Shown: positions 7,427 through 18,206, counted from the first letter of the stretch. The stretch is 64,000 nt of DNA from Dechloromonas hankyongensis (GCF_022012295.1 NZ_JAKLTN010000004.1:1-64000); one strand, 5' to 3'. A program made the numbers and translations. The notes: generated by a model not told the origin, from the letters alone.

Positions 7427-9313
7427 ATGAATCGTCCATCCGATACCCGCCGGGCCAGCCCGGCGCCTTTCGCCGAATCCGGGGCCAGCGGCTATCTGGC
7501 GCTGGCCAGCGGCGAGGTGCCGGCCCACACCCTGCCCCTGAGCGGCGAGGGTACTGGCTACAGCGTCAAGCGCATTGCGCCCAAGATCGGCCCGGTGCTG
7601 CGCACCACCGATGTCGACCGCGTGATGCATTCCTGGGTCGGGCGGCTGACCGGCGGCGTCGCGCCGACCGCCCTGATGCTCGCCTGGATCGACTGGGTCG
7701 CCCACCTGGCGGCTCAGCCGGGCAAGCAGCGGGACCTGCTGCTCAATGCCGTGGAGAAAAGCGTCTATCTGCGTGATTTCATGAGCGAATGCGTCCTCTC
7801 CGCCAATCCCGAGAATTGCGCCGAGCGGCGCCACGGCGATGCCCGCTTCCGGGCCGACGGCTGGAACCGCTGGCCGTTCAACGTCTATGCCGAGGCCTTC
7901 CTGCTCGGCGAGGAATGGTGGCAGCTGACCACCTCGACCGTGCAGGGCGTCAGCCAGCACCATCGCGACCTGCTGGCCTTCCTCGCCCGCCAGTTGACCG
8001 ACACCTGCTCGCCGTCCAATTTCCCGTGGAGCAACCCGGAGGTTCTCCGGCTGACGCTGGAACAGGGCGGCGCCAATCTGGTCAAGGGCGCGGTCAATGC
8101 CATGGAGGATTTCTTCCGCCAGCGCAGCGGCGCCAAGCCGGTGGGAGCCGAGCGCTACCTGCCCGGCCAGGGCGTGGCCCTGACGCCGGGCAAGGTGATC
8201 TACCGCAACCGCCTGATGGAGCTGATCCAGTACACGCCGCAGACCGCCGAGGTCTATGCCGAACCGCTGCTCATCGTACCGGCCTGGATCATGAAGTACT
8301 ACATCCTCGACCTGTCGCCCGAGAATTCGCTGGTCCGTTACCTGATCGAGCACGGCCACACCGTGTTCATGATCTCCTGGATCAATCCGGGCAAGGACGA
8401 GCGCGATTTCGGCATGGACGACTACGCCCGCGAGGGCATCATGGCAGCACTCGACACCGTGAAGAAGTTGCTGCCCGGACGTCCGGTCCATGCCGTCGGC
8501 TATTGCCTGGGCGGCACCCTGCTCTCGCTGGTCGCCGCCACCCTGGCGCGCAGCGGCGACCGGCGCCTGGCCAGCGTCACGCTGCTCGCTGCCCAGGTGG
8601 ATTTCGAGGAGGCCGGCGAATTGCTGCTCTTCATCGACGAGGCGCAACTCACCTTCCTCGAGAACATGATGGCCGAGCAGGGCTACCTCGACAAAGGCCA
8701 GCTCTCCGCCGCCTTCAACCTGATCCGCTCGAAGGACCTGATCTGGTCGCGGGTGGTCGACGAGTACCTGGAAGGCGAGCGCCAGCCGATGTTCGACCTG
8801 ATGGCGTGGAGCGCCGATTCGACCCGCCTGCCCTTCCGTATGCACTCGGAGTACCTGCGCAGCCTGTTCCTCAACAACGACCTGGCCGAGGGGCGCTACA
8901 TGGTGGATGGCGAAGGCATCGCGCTGACCGACATCGACGTGCCGATCTTCGCGGTGGGCACCGAGAAGGACCACATCGCGCCGTGGCGCTCGGTGTACAA
9001 GGTGCATCTATACACCGACACCGACATCACCTTCCTGCTCACCAGCGGCGGCCACAACGCCGGCATCATCAGCGAGCCGGGGCGGACGCGGCGCAGCTAC
9101 CGGATGACCTTCCACGATGCCAACCACCCCTACATGCACCCGGCCCGCTGGTACGACACGGCGCCGCTGACCGAGGGGTCGTGGTGGCCGGCCTGGCAAC
9201 AGTGGCTGGTCGAGCACTCGACCGGCAAGAAGGCGGCCCCGCCGATCGGAGCAGCCGAATACGGCATCGTGCCGCTGTTCGACGCGCCGGGAACCTATGT
9301 GCATCTGGACTGA
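7427..9313 (+). CDS. phaC: Class I poly(3-hydroxyalkanoate) synthase
   Basis: The 628-residue enzyme polymerises hydroxyacyl-CoA into PHA on cytoplasmic granules. The alpha/beta-hydrolase core has the lipase-like box GYCLGG with nucleophile C360, the catalytic Asp in EKDHIAP (D515) and the His in GGHNAG (H543). The N-terminal half matches the synthase family (NFPWSNPEVL, WINPGKDERDF). A GAGGAG ribosome site lies 8 bases before the ATG at 7427; an earlier in-frame codon at 7322 would overlap the divergent gene and lacks family support. The class I assignment rests on length and on the absence of a phaE partner next to it. Confidence 0.95.
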   Translation: MNRPSDTRRASPAPFAESGASGYLALASGEVPAHTLPLSGEGTGYSVKRIAPKIGPVLRTTDVDRVMHSWVGRLTGGVAPTALMLAWIDWVAHLAAQPGKQRDLLLNAVEKSVYLRDFMSECVLSANPENCAERRHGDARFRADGWNRWPFNVYAEAFLLGEEWWQLTTSTVQGVSQHHRDLLAFLARQLTDTCSPSNFPWSNPEVLRLTLEQGGANLVKGAVNAMEDFFRQRSGAKPVGAERYLPGQGVALTPGKVIYRNRLMELIQYTPQTAEVYAEPLLIVPAWIMKYYILDLSPENSLVRYLIEHGHTVFMISWINPGKDERDFGMDDYAREGIMAALDTVKKLLPGRPVHAVGYCLGGTLLSLVAATLARSGDRRLASVTLLAAQVDFEEAGELLLFIDEAQLTFLENMMAEQGYLDKGQLSAAFNLIRSKDLIWSRVVDEYLEGERQPMFDLMAWSADSTRLPFRMHSEYLRSLFLNNDLAEGRYMVDGEGIALTDIDVPIFAVGTEKDHIAPWRSVYKVHLYTDTDITFLLTSGGHNAGIISEPGRTRRSYRMTFHDANHPYMHPARWYDTAPLTEGSWWPAWQQWLVEHSTGKKAAPPIGAAEYGIVPLFDAPGTYVHLD

Positions 9314-9334
9314 ACGGATAGCCATAGTCCGTTC
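9312..9334 (+). terminator. Possible phaC terminator hairpin
   Basis: The arms GAACGGA and TCCGTTC are perfect inverted copies around a 9-base loop and begin within the phaC stop codon. No T run follows, so if this terminates it is not a classical intrinsic terminator. Confidence 0.35.
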
Positions 9335-9388
9335 GGACCATGCCGGCTCGGTGCTGGATCACAAGGCATCCTGAAAATCGGCTCCTGG

Positions 9389-9410
9389 AAGCGCCGACAA
9401 AGCGGCGCTT
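9389..9410 (+). promoter_or_regulatory. Leader hairpin upstream of the nucleotide-sugar dehydrogenase
   Basis: AAGCGCCG and CGGCGCTT form a perfect 8-bp stem with a 6-base loop, about 12 bases before the ribosome site of the gene at 9434. It could affect mRNA stability or initiation at the head of the polysaccharide block. Confidence 0.35.
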
Positions 9411-9433
9411 CGCCCGCAGGCAAGGAGATCGGC

Positions 9434-10792
<1,359 letters not shown>

Positions 10793-10794
10793 TC

Positions 10795-11934
10795 ATGGCC
10801 CAGTCCCATTCCGACACCGAGCACCCTCCCGCCGTCCTCATCCTCGGCCCGGACCGGTCGGCGATCAGCGGTGTCAGCACCCATCTCAACCTGCTGTTTT
10901 CCTCCAGCCTGCGCAGCCGCTTCCAACTGCACCATTTCCAGGTGGGCAGCGAGGGGCGCACCGAGAACGCTCTCGCCCGCGTGCTGCGCCTGGCCGACAG
11001 CCCCTTCGCGCTAGCCGCGACGCTGCTCGCCGGCAAGATCGAGGTCATGCACGTCAATACCTCGCTCAATCGCCGCGCATATTGGCGCGACTTCGCCTAC
11101 ATGCTGGTGGCGCGCCTGTGCGGCGTGCCCGTCCTGTGCCAGGTGCATGGCGGCAACCTGCAGCGCTTTTCGGCCGCCGCCGGCATCTTCGCACCGCTGT
11201 TGCGCGCCGCACTGCGCCTGCCCGACCTCGTCGTCGTGCTGTCGCGCAGCGAACTGGAGAGCTGGCAGCGCCTGGTACCCGGCCAGCCTGTCATGCACCT
11301 CGCCAATGCCATCGATCCGCGGCCTTATCTCGGTCTCGAACGGCCGCCGCTCGCCGGGCGGCCGCTGAAGCTGCTCTACATCGGCCGTCTGTGCCGCGAA
11401 AAGGGCCTGTACGAGGCCCTGAGCGGCCTGCGCATGGCCCAGGTGCACGGGGTCGCCGCGCAGCTCACCATCGCCGGCGCCGGCCCGGATGCCGCTGCCT
11501 TGCGCAACAAGGCCTGCCAGCTCGGTCTGGAGCGTTATATCCACTTCGTCGGCCCGGTAGTCGGCGACGCCAAGCCGGCCCTGCTGGCGCAGAACGACGT
11601 GCTGCTACTGCCCAGCTATTCCGAGGGTCTGCCCTACGCTTTGCTCGAATGCATGGCAGCCGGCATGCCGGCCATCGTGACTCCGGTCGGCGCCATCCCC
11701 GATGTCGTGATCGAGCATCAGCACGGCTACTTCGTGCCGCCGCGCGACGTTCCTTCGATCGCCCGGGCCATCGCCAGCCTCGCCACCGATCCCGGCCTGG
11801 TCGCGCGGATGGGTGCCGCCAGCCGGCAGCGGGTGGCCAGTGCCTACTCCGTGCAGCGTCTGACCCAGGAATTCACGCGGCTCTACACCGAGTTCGCCAG
11901 CCCGCGCTGCAGCGGCGCAGCCAGCCGCCCATAA
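10795..11934 (+). CDS. Glycosyltransferase, GT4-like
   Basis: The 379-residue protein has the two-domain GT-B layout of glycosyltransferase family 4. An N-terminal acceptor domain has GPDRSAISGVSTHLN and HVNTSLNRRAYWRD. A C-terminal nucleotide-sugar domain has YIGRLCREKGLYEAL and the retaining-enzyme signature SYSEGLPYALLECMAAGMPAI with its E-x7-E spacing. It starts 3 bases after the dehydrogenase stop, so the two are co-transcribed. It probably adds a sugar to the lipid-linked repeat unit on the cytoplasmic face; donor and acceptor are unknown. Confidence 0.9.
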   Translation: MAQSHSDTEHPPAVLILGPDRSAISGVSTHLNLLFSSSLRSRFQLHHFQVGSEGRTENALARVLRLADSPFALAATLLAGKIEVMHVNTSLNRRAYWRDFAYMLVARLCGVPVLCQVHGGNLQRFSAAAGIFAPLLRAALRLPDLVVVLSRSELESWQRLVPGQPVMHLANAIDPRPYLGLERPPLAGRPLKLLYIGRLCREKGLYEALSGLRMAQVHGVAAQLTIAGAGPDAAALRNKACQLGLERYIHFVGPVVGDAKPALLAQNDVLLLPSYSEGLPYALLECMAAGMPAIVTPVGAIPDVVIEHQHGYFVPPRDVPSIARAIASLATDPGLVARMGAASRQRVASAYSVQRLTQEFTRLYTEFASPRCSGAASRP

Positions 11935-11959
11935 GAAGTCCGCGGGGAAGGAGGAAGCG

Positions 11960-14050
11960 ATGGATGGCAGCAGCGACCAGGGACCCGTGCCCTCGCCCTC
12001 CGGCAGCATCATCAAATACCCGCGCCTGCGGCAGGCCCGGCGGGCGCTGCCGTCTCTGCCAGGCTGGCTGCTGTGGCGCCTCAACCGCCTGCGTTGCATG
12101 TCGCCGGCTGAAGTCGGCCACCGCCTGCTGCGCCGGCTGGAAAGTGAAAGCGAGCGCCTCGGGTGGCGCGGCCAGGCCGTTGCACCGGCCCCCGACCTCG
12201 GACGGCGCGGCCGCCCCTGGCTAGACCTGCCGCCGGACACCGATCCGGCACCCTGCCTGGCGGCGGCCGACCGCCTGGTGGCCGGCCGTTTCGACATCTT
12301 CGCGCTGCACGACATTGATCTCGGCACGCCGCCGGCCTGGAACCGCGACCCGAAAAGCGGCGTCGAGGCGCCGGCCAGCTTCGGCAAGCTGCTCGACTAC
12401 CGCGACCCGCGCCGGGTCGGCGACATCAAGTACCTGTGGGAGCCCAACCGCCACCTGCACCTGGTGACCCTGGGCCAGGCCTGGGCGCTGAGCGGCGAGA
12501 CCGCTTATTTCGAAACCATCGTCTATCACCTGGAAAGCTGGTTCGCGGAATGCCCGCCCGGCCGCGGCCCGAACTGGACCAGCGCGCTGGAAGCCGCCCT
12601 GCGCCTGCTTAATTGGTCGGCCACCTGGCACCTGCTGGGCGGCGCTGCCTCGCCGCTGTTCGGGCCGGCGGCGGGTGCCGCCTTCCGCCGCCGCTGGCTG
12701 GATTCCGTTTATCACCACGCCGCCTTCATCCGCGGCTATTTCTCGCACGATTCGTCGGCCAACAACCACCTGATCGGCGAGGCGGCCGGCCTCTTCGTCG
12801 CGGCGCTGACCTGGCCGCACTGGCCGGCCGCCGCCGAGTGGCAAGGCACGGCGCGGGCCGTGCTGGAGCACGAGGCGGTGCGCCAGAACGCGCCGGACGG
12901 CGTGAACCGCGAGCAGAGCACGGCCTACCAGCTGTTCGTGCTCGATCTGTTGCTCGTGCCGCTGCTCGTCGGGCGGGCCGCGAACATCGAATTTTCATCG
13001 GGCTACCAGGACATCATCGAGAAAATGCTGGCCTTCCTCGCCTCGTTGATGGATGTCGGCGGCCATCTGCCCATGATCGGCGATGCCGACGACGGCGTGG
13101 TGCTCGGCCTGTCGCCGGGTGCCGATCCCGATGCCCGCTGCCGCTCGCTGCTCGCCACCGGCGCCGTGCTGTTCGGGCGCAGCGACTTGCGGACCAAGGC
13201 CGGCGTCCTCGACGAGCGGACGCGCTGGCTGCTCGGCCCCGGCGCCGAGGCCCGCTTCGCCGCCCTGCCGCCGCTTCCTCCCGGCCAGTCGAGCCTGCCC
13301 GTTCGCCAGGCTTTCCCGCAGGGCGGCTACTACATCCTGGGCTGCGCTTTCGAGTCACCCGACGAGATCCGCCTGGTCGCCGACGCCGGGCCGCTCGGTT
13401 TCGGCCGCCTGGCTGCCCACGGCCATGCCGACGCGCTGTCCTTCACGCTGTCCGTGGGCGGCCGGGAATTCCTGATTGACCCCGGCACTTACGCCTACCA
13501 TACCGAGGCCGAATGGCGGCACTATTTCCGCGGCACGGCGGCGCACAACACGGCACGGGTGGACGACGAGGACCAGTCGGTTCCCGGCGGCAACTTCATG
13601 TGGCTGCGCCACGCCAACGCCCAGTGCAGCGACTGGCAGAGCACGCCGGACAAGGACATCTGCGAGGGCTGGCACGACGGCTACCGGCGGCTGGCCGATC
13701 CGGTGGTGCATCAGCGCCGCATCACGCTCGACAAGGCGGCGCGCCGCATCGACATCGAAGACCGTTTCCACATGCGCGGCTGGCACCTGGTCGAGCTGTT
13801 CTTCCATTGCAGCGAACAGTGCCGGATCGAGGCGACGGCCGATGGCTACCGCCTGTCCATCGCCGACCGCAGTCTGCTGCTGCGGCTGCCCAGCCTGCCG
13901 GGCAGCCGCCTGACGCTGCACCGCGGCAGCCGGTCGCCCATCCTCGGCTGGGTGTCGCGCCGTTTCGACGAAAAGGAGCCGACCACGACTTTCCGCTGGT
14001 CGGCCATTCTCAACAGCAATACCTACCTGTGCACCCGCATCGAGTGCTGA
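11960..14050 (+). CDS. Heparinase II/III-like polysaccharide lyase family protein
   Basis: The 696-residue protein has an N-terminal alpha-helical toroid (WEPNRHLHLVTLGQAW, SANNHLIGEAAGLF) followed by the heparinase II/III-like beta domain at about 460-650, with HGHADALSF and GTAAHNT motifs. Such enzymes cleave uronic-acid-containing chains by beta-elimination, and homologues in exopolysaccharide loci are thought to edit the polymer. No clear signal peptide is seen at the N-terminus, so localisation is uncertain. An AAGGAGG ribosome site precedes the ATG. The neighbours make uronic-acid sugar nucleotides, which fits the substrate class. Catalysis is inferred from family only. Confidence 0.87.
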   Translation: MDGSSDQGPVPSPSGSIIKYPRLRQARRALPSLPGWLLWRLNRLRCMSPAEVGHRLLRRLESESERLGWRGQAVAPAPDLGRRGRPWLDLPPDTDPAPCLAAADRLVAGRFDIFALHDIDLGTPPAWNRDPKSGVEAPASFGKLLDYRDPRRVGDIKYLWEPNRHLHLVTLGQAWALSGETAYFETIVYHLESWFAECPPGRGPNWTSALEAALRLLNWSATWHLLGGAASPLFGPAAGAAFRRRWLDSVYHHAAFIRGYFSHDSSANNHLIGEAAGLFVAALTWPHWPAAAEWQGTARAVLEHEAVRQNAPDGVNREQSTAYQLFVLDLLLVPLLVGRAANIEFSSGYQDIIEKMLAFLASLMDVGGHLPMIGDADDGVVLGLSPGADPDARCRSLLATGAVLFGRSDLRTKAGVLDERTRWLLGPGAEARFAALPPLPPGQSSLPVRQAFPQGGYYILGCAFESPDEIRLVADAGPLGFGRLAAHGHADALSFTLSVGGREFLIDPGTYAYHTEAEWRHYFRGTAAHNTARVDDEDQSVPGGNFMWLRHANAQCSDWQSTPDKDICEGWHDGYRRLADPVVHQRRITLDKAARRIDIEDRFHMRGWHLVELFFHCSEQCRIEATADGYRLSIADRSLLLRLPSLPGSRLTLHRGSRSPILGWVSRRFDEKEPTTTFRWSAILNSNTYLCTRIEC

Positions 14051-14252
14051 GGGAAATGCCGGCTGCTTCGTCGTCCCCACGGGACGCGGGAATGCCCTGT
14101 CCGAATCAATCAGCGCCTCCCCCCTGGCAGCCATGCGCCGCTCGGACTAGCGGCCGGCCGCCGATGCCGGGCATGGCCTTCAAACAAGGCTCGCATCGTG
14201 AACCCATCGCGCGTCCGCCCGGGCCGCACACGCCGTCACAGGGAGGTTGGCC
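14051..14252. other. 202-base intergenic region, no gene seen
   Basis: This lies between the heparinase-like gene and the AlgD-like gene. It has a short GTCCC/GGGAC inverted repeat near 14075-14090 but no convincing promoter, terminator or small gene. The last bases hold the GGGAGG ribosome site of the next gene. Confidence 0.4.
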
Positions 14253-15566
14253 ATGAAAATCTGCGTTCTCGGTCTCGGTTATGTCGGTGCGGTGTCGGCC
14301 GCCTGCCTGGCCCAGGAGGGACACGAAGTGATCGGCATCGACCCCGAGCAGACCAAGGTCGACATCATCAACGCCGGGCGCAGCCCGATCATCGAGCAGG
14401 GCATAGGCGAGATCATCGAGGAGCAGGTGGCCAACGGCCGTCTGTGCGCCACGGTCAATGTCGCCGCCGCCATCCCCTATTCCGACATGCTGATCCTGTG
14501 CGTCGGCACGCCCAGCCTGCCCAACGGCGGCCTCGACACGCGCTACGTGCAGCGCGCCTGCGAGCAGATCGGCGAGGTGCTGCGCAACCAGGAGAATGCG
14601 CCCATCGTCGTCGTGCGCAGCACCATGCTGCCCGGCACCATGCGCGAGGTGGTGATCCCGACCCTGGAGGCGACTTCCGGCCGGCACGCCGGCGCCGATT
14701 TCGGGGTCTGCATCAACCCGGAGTTCATGCGCGAGGGGACCGCCGTCTACGACTACTACCATCCCCCCAAGACGGTGATCGGCGAACTCGGCAAGTCGAG
14801 CGGCGACATCCTGGCCAGCCTGTACGCGGACATGCCGGGGCCGGTGATCCGCACCGACATCGAGACCGCCGAGATGGTGAAATACGCCGACAACGCCTGG
14901 CACGCCCTGAAGATCGGCTTCGCCAACGAGATCGGCAACCTGTGCAAGGGCGTCGATATCGACGCCCACCGCCTGATGGACATCTTCTGCCAGGACACCA
15001 AGCTCAACATTTCGCCCAACTACCTGAAGCCCGGCTTCGCCTTCGGCGGCTCCTGCCTGCCCAAGGACCTGCGCGCCATGCTGCACAAGGCGCAGACCCT
15101 GGACATCGCGCTGCCCATCCTGGCCGCCATCCTGCCCAGCAATCAGGCGCAGATCGAGCGCGGCGTGCGGGCGGTGATGGACAAGGGACGCCGCAAGGTC
15201 GGCATCCTCGGCTTCAGCTTCAAGCCGGGGACCGACGACCTGCGCGAAAGCCCGGTCGTCGAGCTGACCGAACGCCTGATCGGCAAGGGCTACGACCTGC
15301 GCATCTACGACCGCAACGTCCGGCTGGCCAGCGTGCATGGCGCCAACCGCGACTACATCCTGAACCACATCCCCCACATCTCGCGCCTGATGGTGTCCGA
15401 CATCGACGAGATCCTCGCCCACGCCGAGACCATCGTGATCGGCAACGCCGAGGCGGAGTTCCGCGACATCGCCAGCCGCCTCGACGCGCACCAGAACATC
15501 GTCGACCTGGTGCGCATCAGCGATTCGCGCAGCGTGGCCGGGGTGTACGAAGGCATCTGCTGGTAG
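14253..15566 (+). CDS. AlgD-like GDP-mannose 6-dehydrogenase
   Basis: The 437-residue protein closely follows Pseudomonas AlgD (436 residues): the N-terminal MKICVLGLGYVGAVSAACLA, the NPEFMREGTAV segment, FGGSCLPKD with the catalytic Cys at residue 268 (the AlgD position), KPGTDDLRESPVVELTE and the terminal EGICW. AlgD oxidises GDP-mannose to GDP-mannuronate. ATG 14253 is preferred over an in-frame TTG at 14247 because GGGAGG lies 6 bases before it. It is co-directional with the following glycosyltransferase (12-base gap). It provides a second kind of uronic-acid donor besides the TviB-type enzyme. A UDP-glucose specificity cannot be fully excluded. Confidence 0.85.
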   Translation: MKICVLGLGYVGAVSAACLAQEGHEVIGIDPEQTKVDIINAGRSPIIEQGIGEIIEEQVANGRLCATVNVAAAIPYSDMLILCVGTPSLPNGGLDTRYVQRACEQIGEVLRNQENAPIVVVRSTMLPGTMREVVIPTLEATSGRHAGADFGVCINPEFMREGTAVYDYYHPPKTVIGELGKSSGDILASLYADMPGPVIRTDIETAEMVKYADNAWHALKIGFANEIGNLCKGVDIDAHRLMDIFCQDTKLNISPNYLKPGFAFGGSCLPKDLRAMLHKAQTLDIALPILAAILPSNQAQIERGVRAVMDKGRRKVGILGFSFKPGTDDLRESPVVELTERLIGKGYDLRIYDRNVRLASVHGANRDYILNHIPHISRLMVSDIDEILAHAETIVIGNAEAEFRDIASRLDAHQNIVDLVRISDSRSVAGVYEGICW

Positions 15567-15578
15567 GAGAGAACGAAT

Positions 15579-16922
15579 ATGGCCAACATCTACCTTCGCG
15601 GCGACCGCCAGCCGGCGCTTTCCGGCAATTCGTCCGGCCTCGGCGGCGGGCGGACCCAGGCGCGGCCCGAAACCAATACCGACAAGTTGCGGCCCAGCGC
15701 CGGCAAGCGCGTGCTGATCCTGGTCGAGAACCTGCCCAGCCCCTTCGACCGCCGCGTCTGGCAGGAAGCGACGACGCTGCGCGCCGCCGGCTACCAGGTC
15801 ACCATCATCTGCCCGACCGGGCGCGGCTATGAGAAGAAGTTCGAGATCGTCGAGCAGATCCACATCCACCGCTACCACCTGCCGGTCGAGGCCGAAGGGC
15901 CGCTCGGCTACGCGCTGGAATACACGACGGCGCTGCTGCAGACCTTCCTGCTCAGCTGGAAGGTCTTCGTCGGCCGCGGCTTCGACGTCATCCACGCCTG
16001 CAATCCGCCCGACCTGTTCTTCCTGATCGGTATTTTTTTCAAGGCCTTCGGCAAAAAGTTCCTGTTCGACCACCACGACATCAATCCAGAACTCTACGAG
16101 GCCAAGTTCGGCCGCCGCGACACCTTCTACCGCCTGCTGCTGCGCTTCGAGCGCTGGTCCTTCAAGACGGCCGACGTGTCAATCGCCACCAACCAGTCGT
16201 ATCGCTGCATCGCCATCGAACGCGGCGGCATGTCGCCCGACCGCGTTTTCGTGGTGCGCAGCGGGCCCAGCCTGGAGCGCCTGCGCATCGGCCCGCCGCA
16301 CGACGAACTGAAGCGCGGCCGCCGCTACCTGGTCGGCTACGTCGGCGTGATGGGCAAGCAGGAAGGCATCGACCATCTGCTGCACGCCGTGCACCACATC
16401 GTCTACGTGCACCGGCGCCAGGACATCCATTTTGGCCTGGTCGGCGGCGGCACCTCGCTCGAAGCCATGAAGAAACTGGCGGCCAGCCTCGGCGTCGCCG
16501 ACTACGTCACCTTCACCGGCCGGGTCAGCGACGAGGAGATGCTGGCCATGCTCAATACCGCCGATGTCTGCGTCAATCCCGACACCGCCAGCGCGATGAA
16601 CGACAAGTCGACGATGAACAAGATCATGGAATACATGGCGCTGGGCAAGCCCATTGTCCAGTTCGACCTGACCGAGGGGCGCTTCTCGGCGCAGGAGTCG
16701 TCGCTCTACGCCGAACCCGACGACAGCGTCGATCTCGCCGCCAAGCTTGTCTTCCTGCTCGACGACGAGGCCCTGCGCCAGCGCATGGGCACGGCCGGCC
16801 GGCAGCGCGTGCTGAACGAACTGGCCTGGCACCACGAGGTACCCAAACTGCTGGCGGCATACCAGACTCTCTGGCAGGGGCAGGAAGGCAGTTCCCCGGC
16901 CAGCCGCGTGGCGGCACCGTGA
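15579..16922 (+). CDS. Glycosyltransferase, GT4-like
   Basis: The 447-residue protein has GT-B architecture. A low-complexity N-terminal extension of about 40 residues is followed by RVLILVENLPSPFDRRVWQEA, FDVIHACNPPDLFF and FDHHDINPELYEAKF. The C-terminal donor domain has YVGVMGKQEGIDHLL and the region NDKSTMNKIMEYMALGKPIV with the retaining Glu. These motifs occur in glycosyltransferases of exopolysaccharide loci. It is 12 bases after the AlgD-like gene and probably uses or extends its uronic-acid product; the actual donor is unknown. Confidence 0.9.
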   Translation: MANIYLRGDRQPALSGNSSGLGGGRTQARPETNTDKLRPSAGKRVLILVENLPSPFDRRVWQEATTLRAAGYQVTIICPTGRGYEKKFEIVEQIHIHRYHLPVEAEGPLGYALEYTTALLQTFLLSWKVFVGRGFDVIHACNPPDLFFLIGIFFKAFGKKFLFDHHDINPELYEAKFGRRDTFYRLLLRFERWSFKTADVSIATNQSYRCIAIERGGMSPDRVFVVRSGPSLERLRIGPPHDELKRGRRYLVGYVGVMGKQEGIDHLLHAVHHIVYVHRRQDIHFGLVGGGTSLEAMKKLAASLGVADYVTFTGRVSDEEMLAMLNTADVCVNPDTASAMNDKSTMNKIMEYMALGKPIVQFDLTEGRFSAQESSLYAEPDDSVDLAAKLVFLLDDEALRQRMGTAGRQRVLNELAWHHEVPKLLAAYQTLWQGQEGSSPASRVAAP

Positions 16923-16994
16923 GACCCGGCGCGGATCGCCAATGTCCGCAGTCCGGTCGCGGGACGCCGCCGTTCTTTTCGAATGGAGCTTGCC

Positions 16995-17186
16995 ATGTCG
17001 ACATTTGATTCGCCCGTCGCCCGCTGCGAAGCGGTGCGCGAAATGGTCCTCACCGACCAGACCCAGGCCGAATGCGCCCACGAGCACGACTGCCCGCCCG
17101 GTTCCGTGTGCCCGTTGTGCGGCTGGTTCGCCGAGCCGGCCGAAGGCGATGAAGCGCCAACGCCGGGGCCGGAACGGACAGCCTGA
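16995..17186 (+). CDS. Small cysteine-rich protein, function unknown
   Basis: The 63-residue product has five Cys, four of them clustered as C-x5-C-x6-C-x2-C with nearby His residues (CAHEHDCPPGSVCPLCGW). This looks like a small zinc- or metal-binding knuckle. A GGAG site lies about 7 bases before the ATG at 16995. The C-terminus is acidic and Pro-rich. It follows a glycosyltransferase gene by 72 bases. No family is recognised. Confidence 0.6.
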   Translation: MSTFDSPVARCEAVREMVLTDQTQAECAHEHDCPPGSVCPLCGWFAEPAEGDEAPTPGPERTA

Positions 17187-17278
17187 AGCGCCTTGACGCA
17201 AGGTTTTTCGGCCACGGGTTTAGGCATTTCCCGGCCGGGTGGCCGCCCGGCTTCAACCGTCATGAAAGGAGTTTCATC

Positions 17279-17518
17279 ATGGACATCACCGAAACCGCCG
17301 GCGGCCTGACCGCCACCGCCCACCAGACCGTAGACCGCATCGCCGACGCCGCCAGCCGCACCGCGGAGGACCTGGCCCGGAGAAAGGAGCGGCTGAACGT
17401 CGGGCGCGCCGAATTGCTGACCAACTGCCGCAACTACATCAACGAAAACCCGGGCATGTCGCTCGGCGTGGCAGTCGCCGCCGGCTTCCTGCTCCGCCAC
17501 CTGATCCGGCCGCGCTGA
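17279..17518 (+). CDS. ElaB/YqjD (DUF883)-family membrane-anchored protein
   Basis: The 79-residue protein has a helical, charged N-terminal part followed by a single C-terminal membrane segment (MSLGVAVAAGFLLRHLI) preceded by the family pattern YINENPG. ElaB/YqjD proteins are inner-membrane anchored, stress-induced and reported to bind ribosomes in E. coli. An AAAGGAG site precedes the ATG. It is the last GC-rich gene before the lower-GC island. Confidence 0.87.
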   Translation: MDITETAGGLTATAHQTVDRIADAASRTAEDLARRKERLNVGRAELLTNCRNYINENPGMSLGVAVAAGFLLRHLIRPR

Positions 17519-17808
17519 AGGCAATGGGGCGGCTCCAGCCGCCCTGCCGGGTCGGAGGCAATTCACATTCGATCTGACCGGCTCAAATCGACCCGTTGCT
17601 GTCGTTCGACAGGCCCATTGTCAGCGTCTGCCGCCTGGCTAACAGCTGACTACAGCCGTTCACCTTTGTGCCAATTGCAACTATTTGTTGCAAAACCAAA
17701 GTTATCTGCAATAGCAGCTATAACTGAAGTGACGGGATGGAAAAATACCTCGTCATGTAGTTGGAGCTAATTATTAGCGTAGATGAATCAGCCTATAGGG
17801 AGAGCAAA
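17519..17808. promoter_or_regulatory. 290-base AT-richer regulatory region
   Basis: The base composition drops here compared with the genes on the left. Besides the TTGCAAC/GTTGCAA repeat listed separately, it holds a second imperfect inverted repeat at 17700-17725: AGTTATCTGC pairing with GCAG and ATAACT around a short loop, with a 2-base bulge. No small gene is evident. It probably contains the promoter of the secreted-protein gene at 17809. Confidence 0.45.
17675..17693. promoter_or_regulatory. Candidate operator, 7-5-7 inverted repeat
   Basis: TTGCAAC and GTTGCAA flank a 5-base spacer. The symmetrical 19-bp site lies about 115 bases before the start of the small secreted protein and has the size of a dimeric repressor or activator site. 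No regulator gene lies next to it. Confidence 0.45.
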
Positions 17809-18156
17809 ATGACCAAGAACACCTTGAAAATTGCCTTGTCTGCCATCGCATTGGGTTTGATGGCTTCATCAGCTTCCTTTGCCGCAGATGCTCCGATTTA
17901 TGGCAGCCAATTGATGACCAATCAGGAACGCATTGAACATCGTAACAAGTTGCGGGCAGCCAAAACAGCCGAAGAGCGTGAGCAAGTCCGACTGCAGCAT
18001 CATGAGCAGATGCAGTTGCGCGCCAAGGAACAAGGCGTGACCTTACCGGACGCACCGCCGGCCCAAGGTGCCGGGCAAGGTCGACGCATGGGTCCCGGAG
18101 GCGGCATGGGCGGAATGGGGCCTGGTGGCGGTATGGGGCCAGGACCGAACCGTTAA
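17809..18156 (+). CDS. Small secreted Gly/Met-tailed protein, function unknown
   Basis: The 115-residue protein has a clear signal peptide (about 1-25, ending SFAAD). A helical charged middle (NQERIEHRNKLRAAKTAEER) contains many Gln, Arg and His, and the tail is Gly- and Met-rich (MGPGGGMGGMGPGGG). Met-rich secreted proteins often bind copper or other soft metals, but that is only suggestive. An AGGGAGA site lies close upstream of the ATG at 17809. Codon use and base composition are less GC-rich than in flanking genes. It is followed by a long hairpin that probably ends the transcript. Confidence 0.75.
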   Translation: MTKNTLKIALSAIALGLMASSASFAADAPIYGSQLMTNQERIEHRNKLRAAKTAEEREQVRLQHHEQMQLRAKEQGVTLPDAPPAQGAGQGRRMGPGGGMGGMGPGGGMGPGPNR

Positions 18157-18206
18157 GCTTGAGATACGGGCATCGGCAACAACCGATGCCCGTGAAGCGT
18201 CAAGCT
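18155..18206 (+). terminator. Two-part hairpin terminator
   Basis: The inner arms ACGGGCATCGG (18166-18176) and CCGATGCCCGT (18183-18193) are perfect around a 6-base loop. The outer arms AAGCTTGA (18155-18162) and TCAAGCTT (18199-18206) are also perfect. The structure begins at the stop of the secreted-protein gene. No strong T run follows. Confidence 0.6.

Noticed and set aside
6722-9007. Long minus-strand open frame opposite phaC
   Set aside because: It is antisense to a full-length PHA synthase with intact triad and has no motif of its own.
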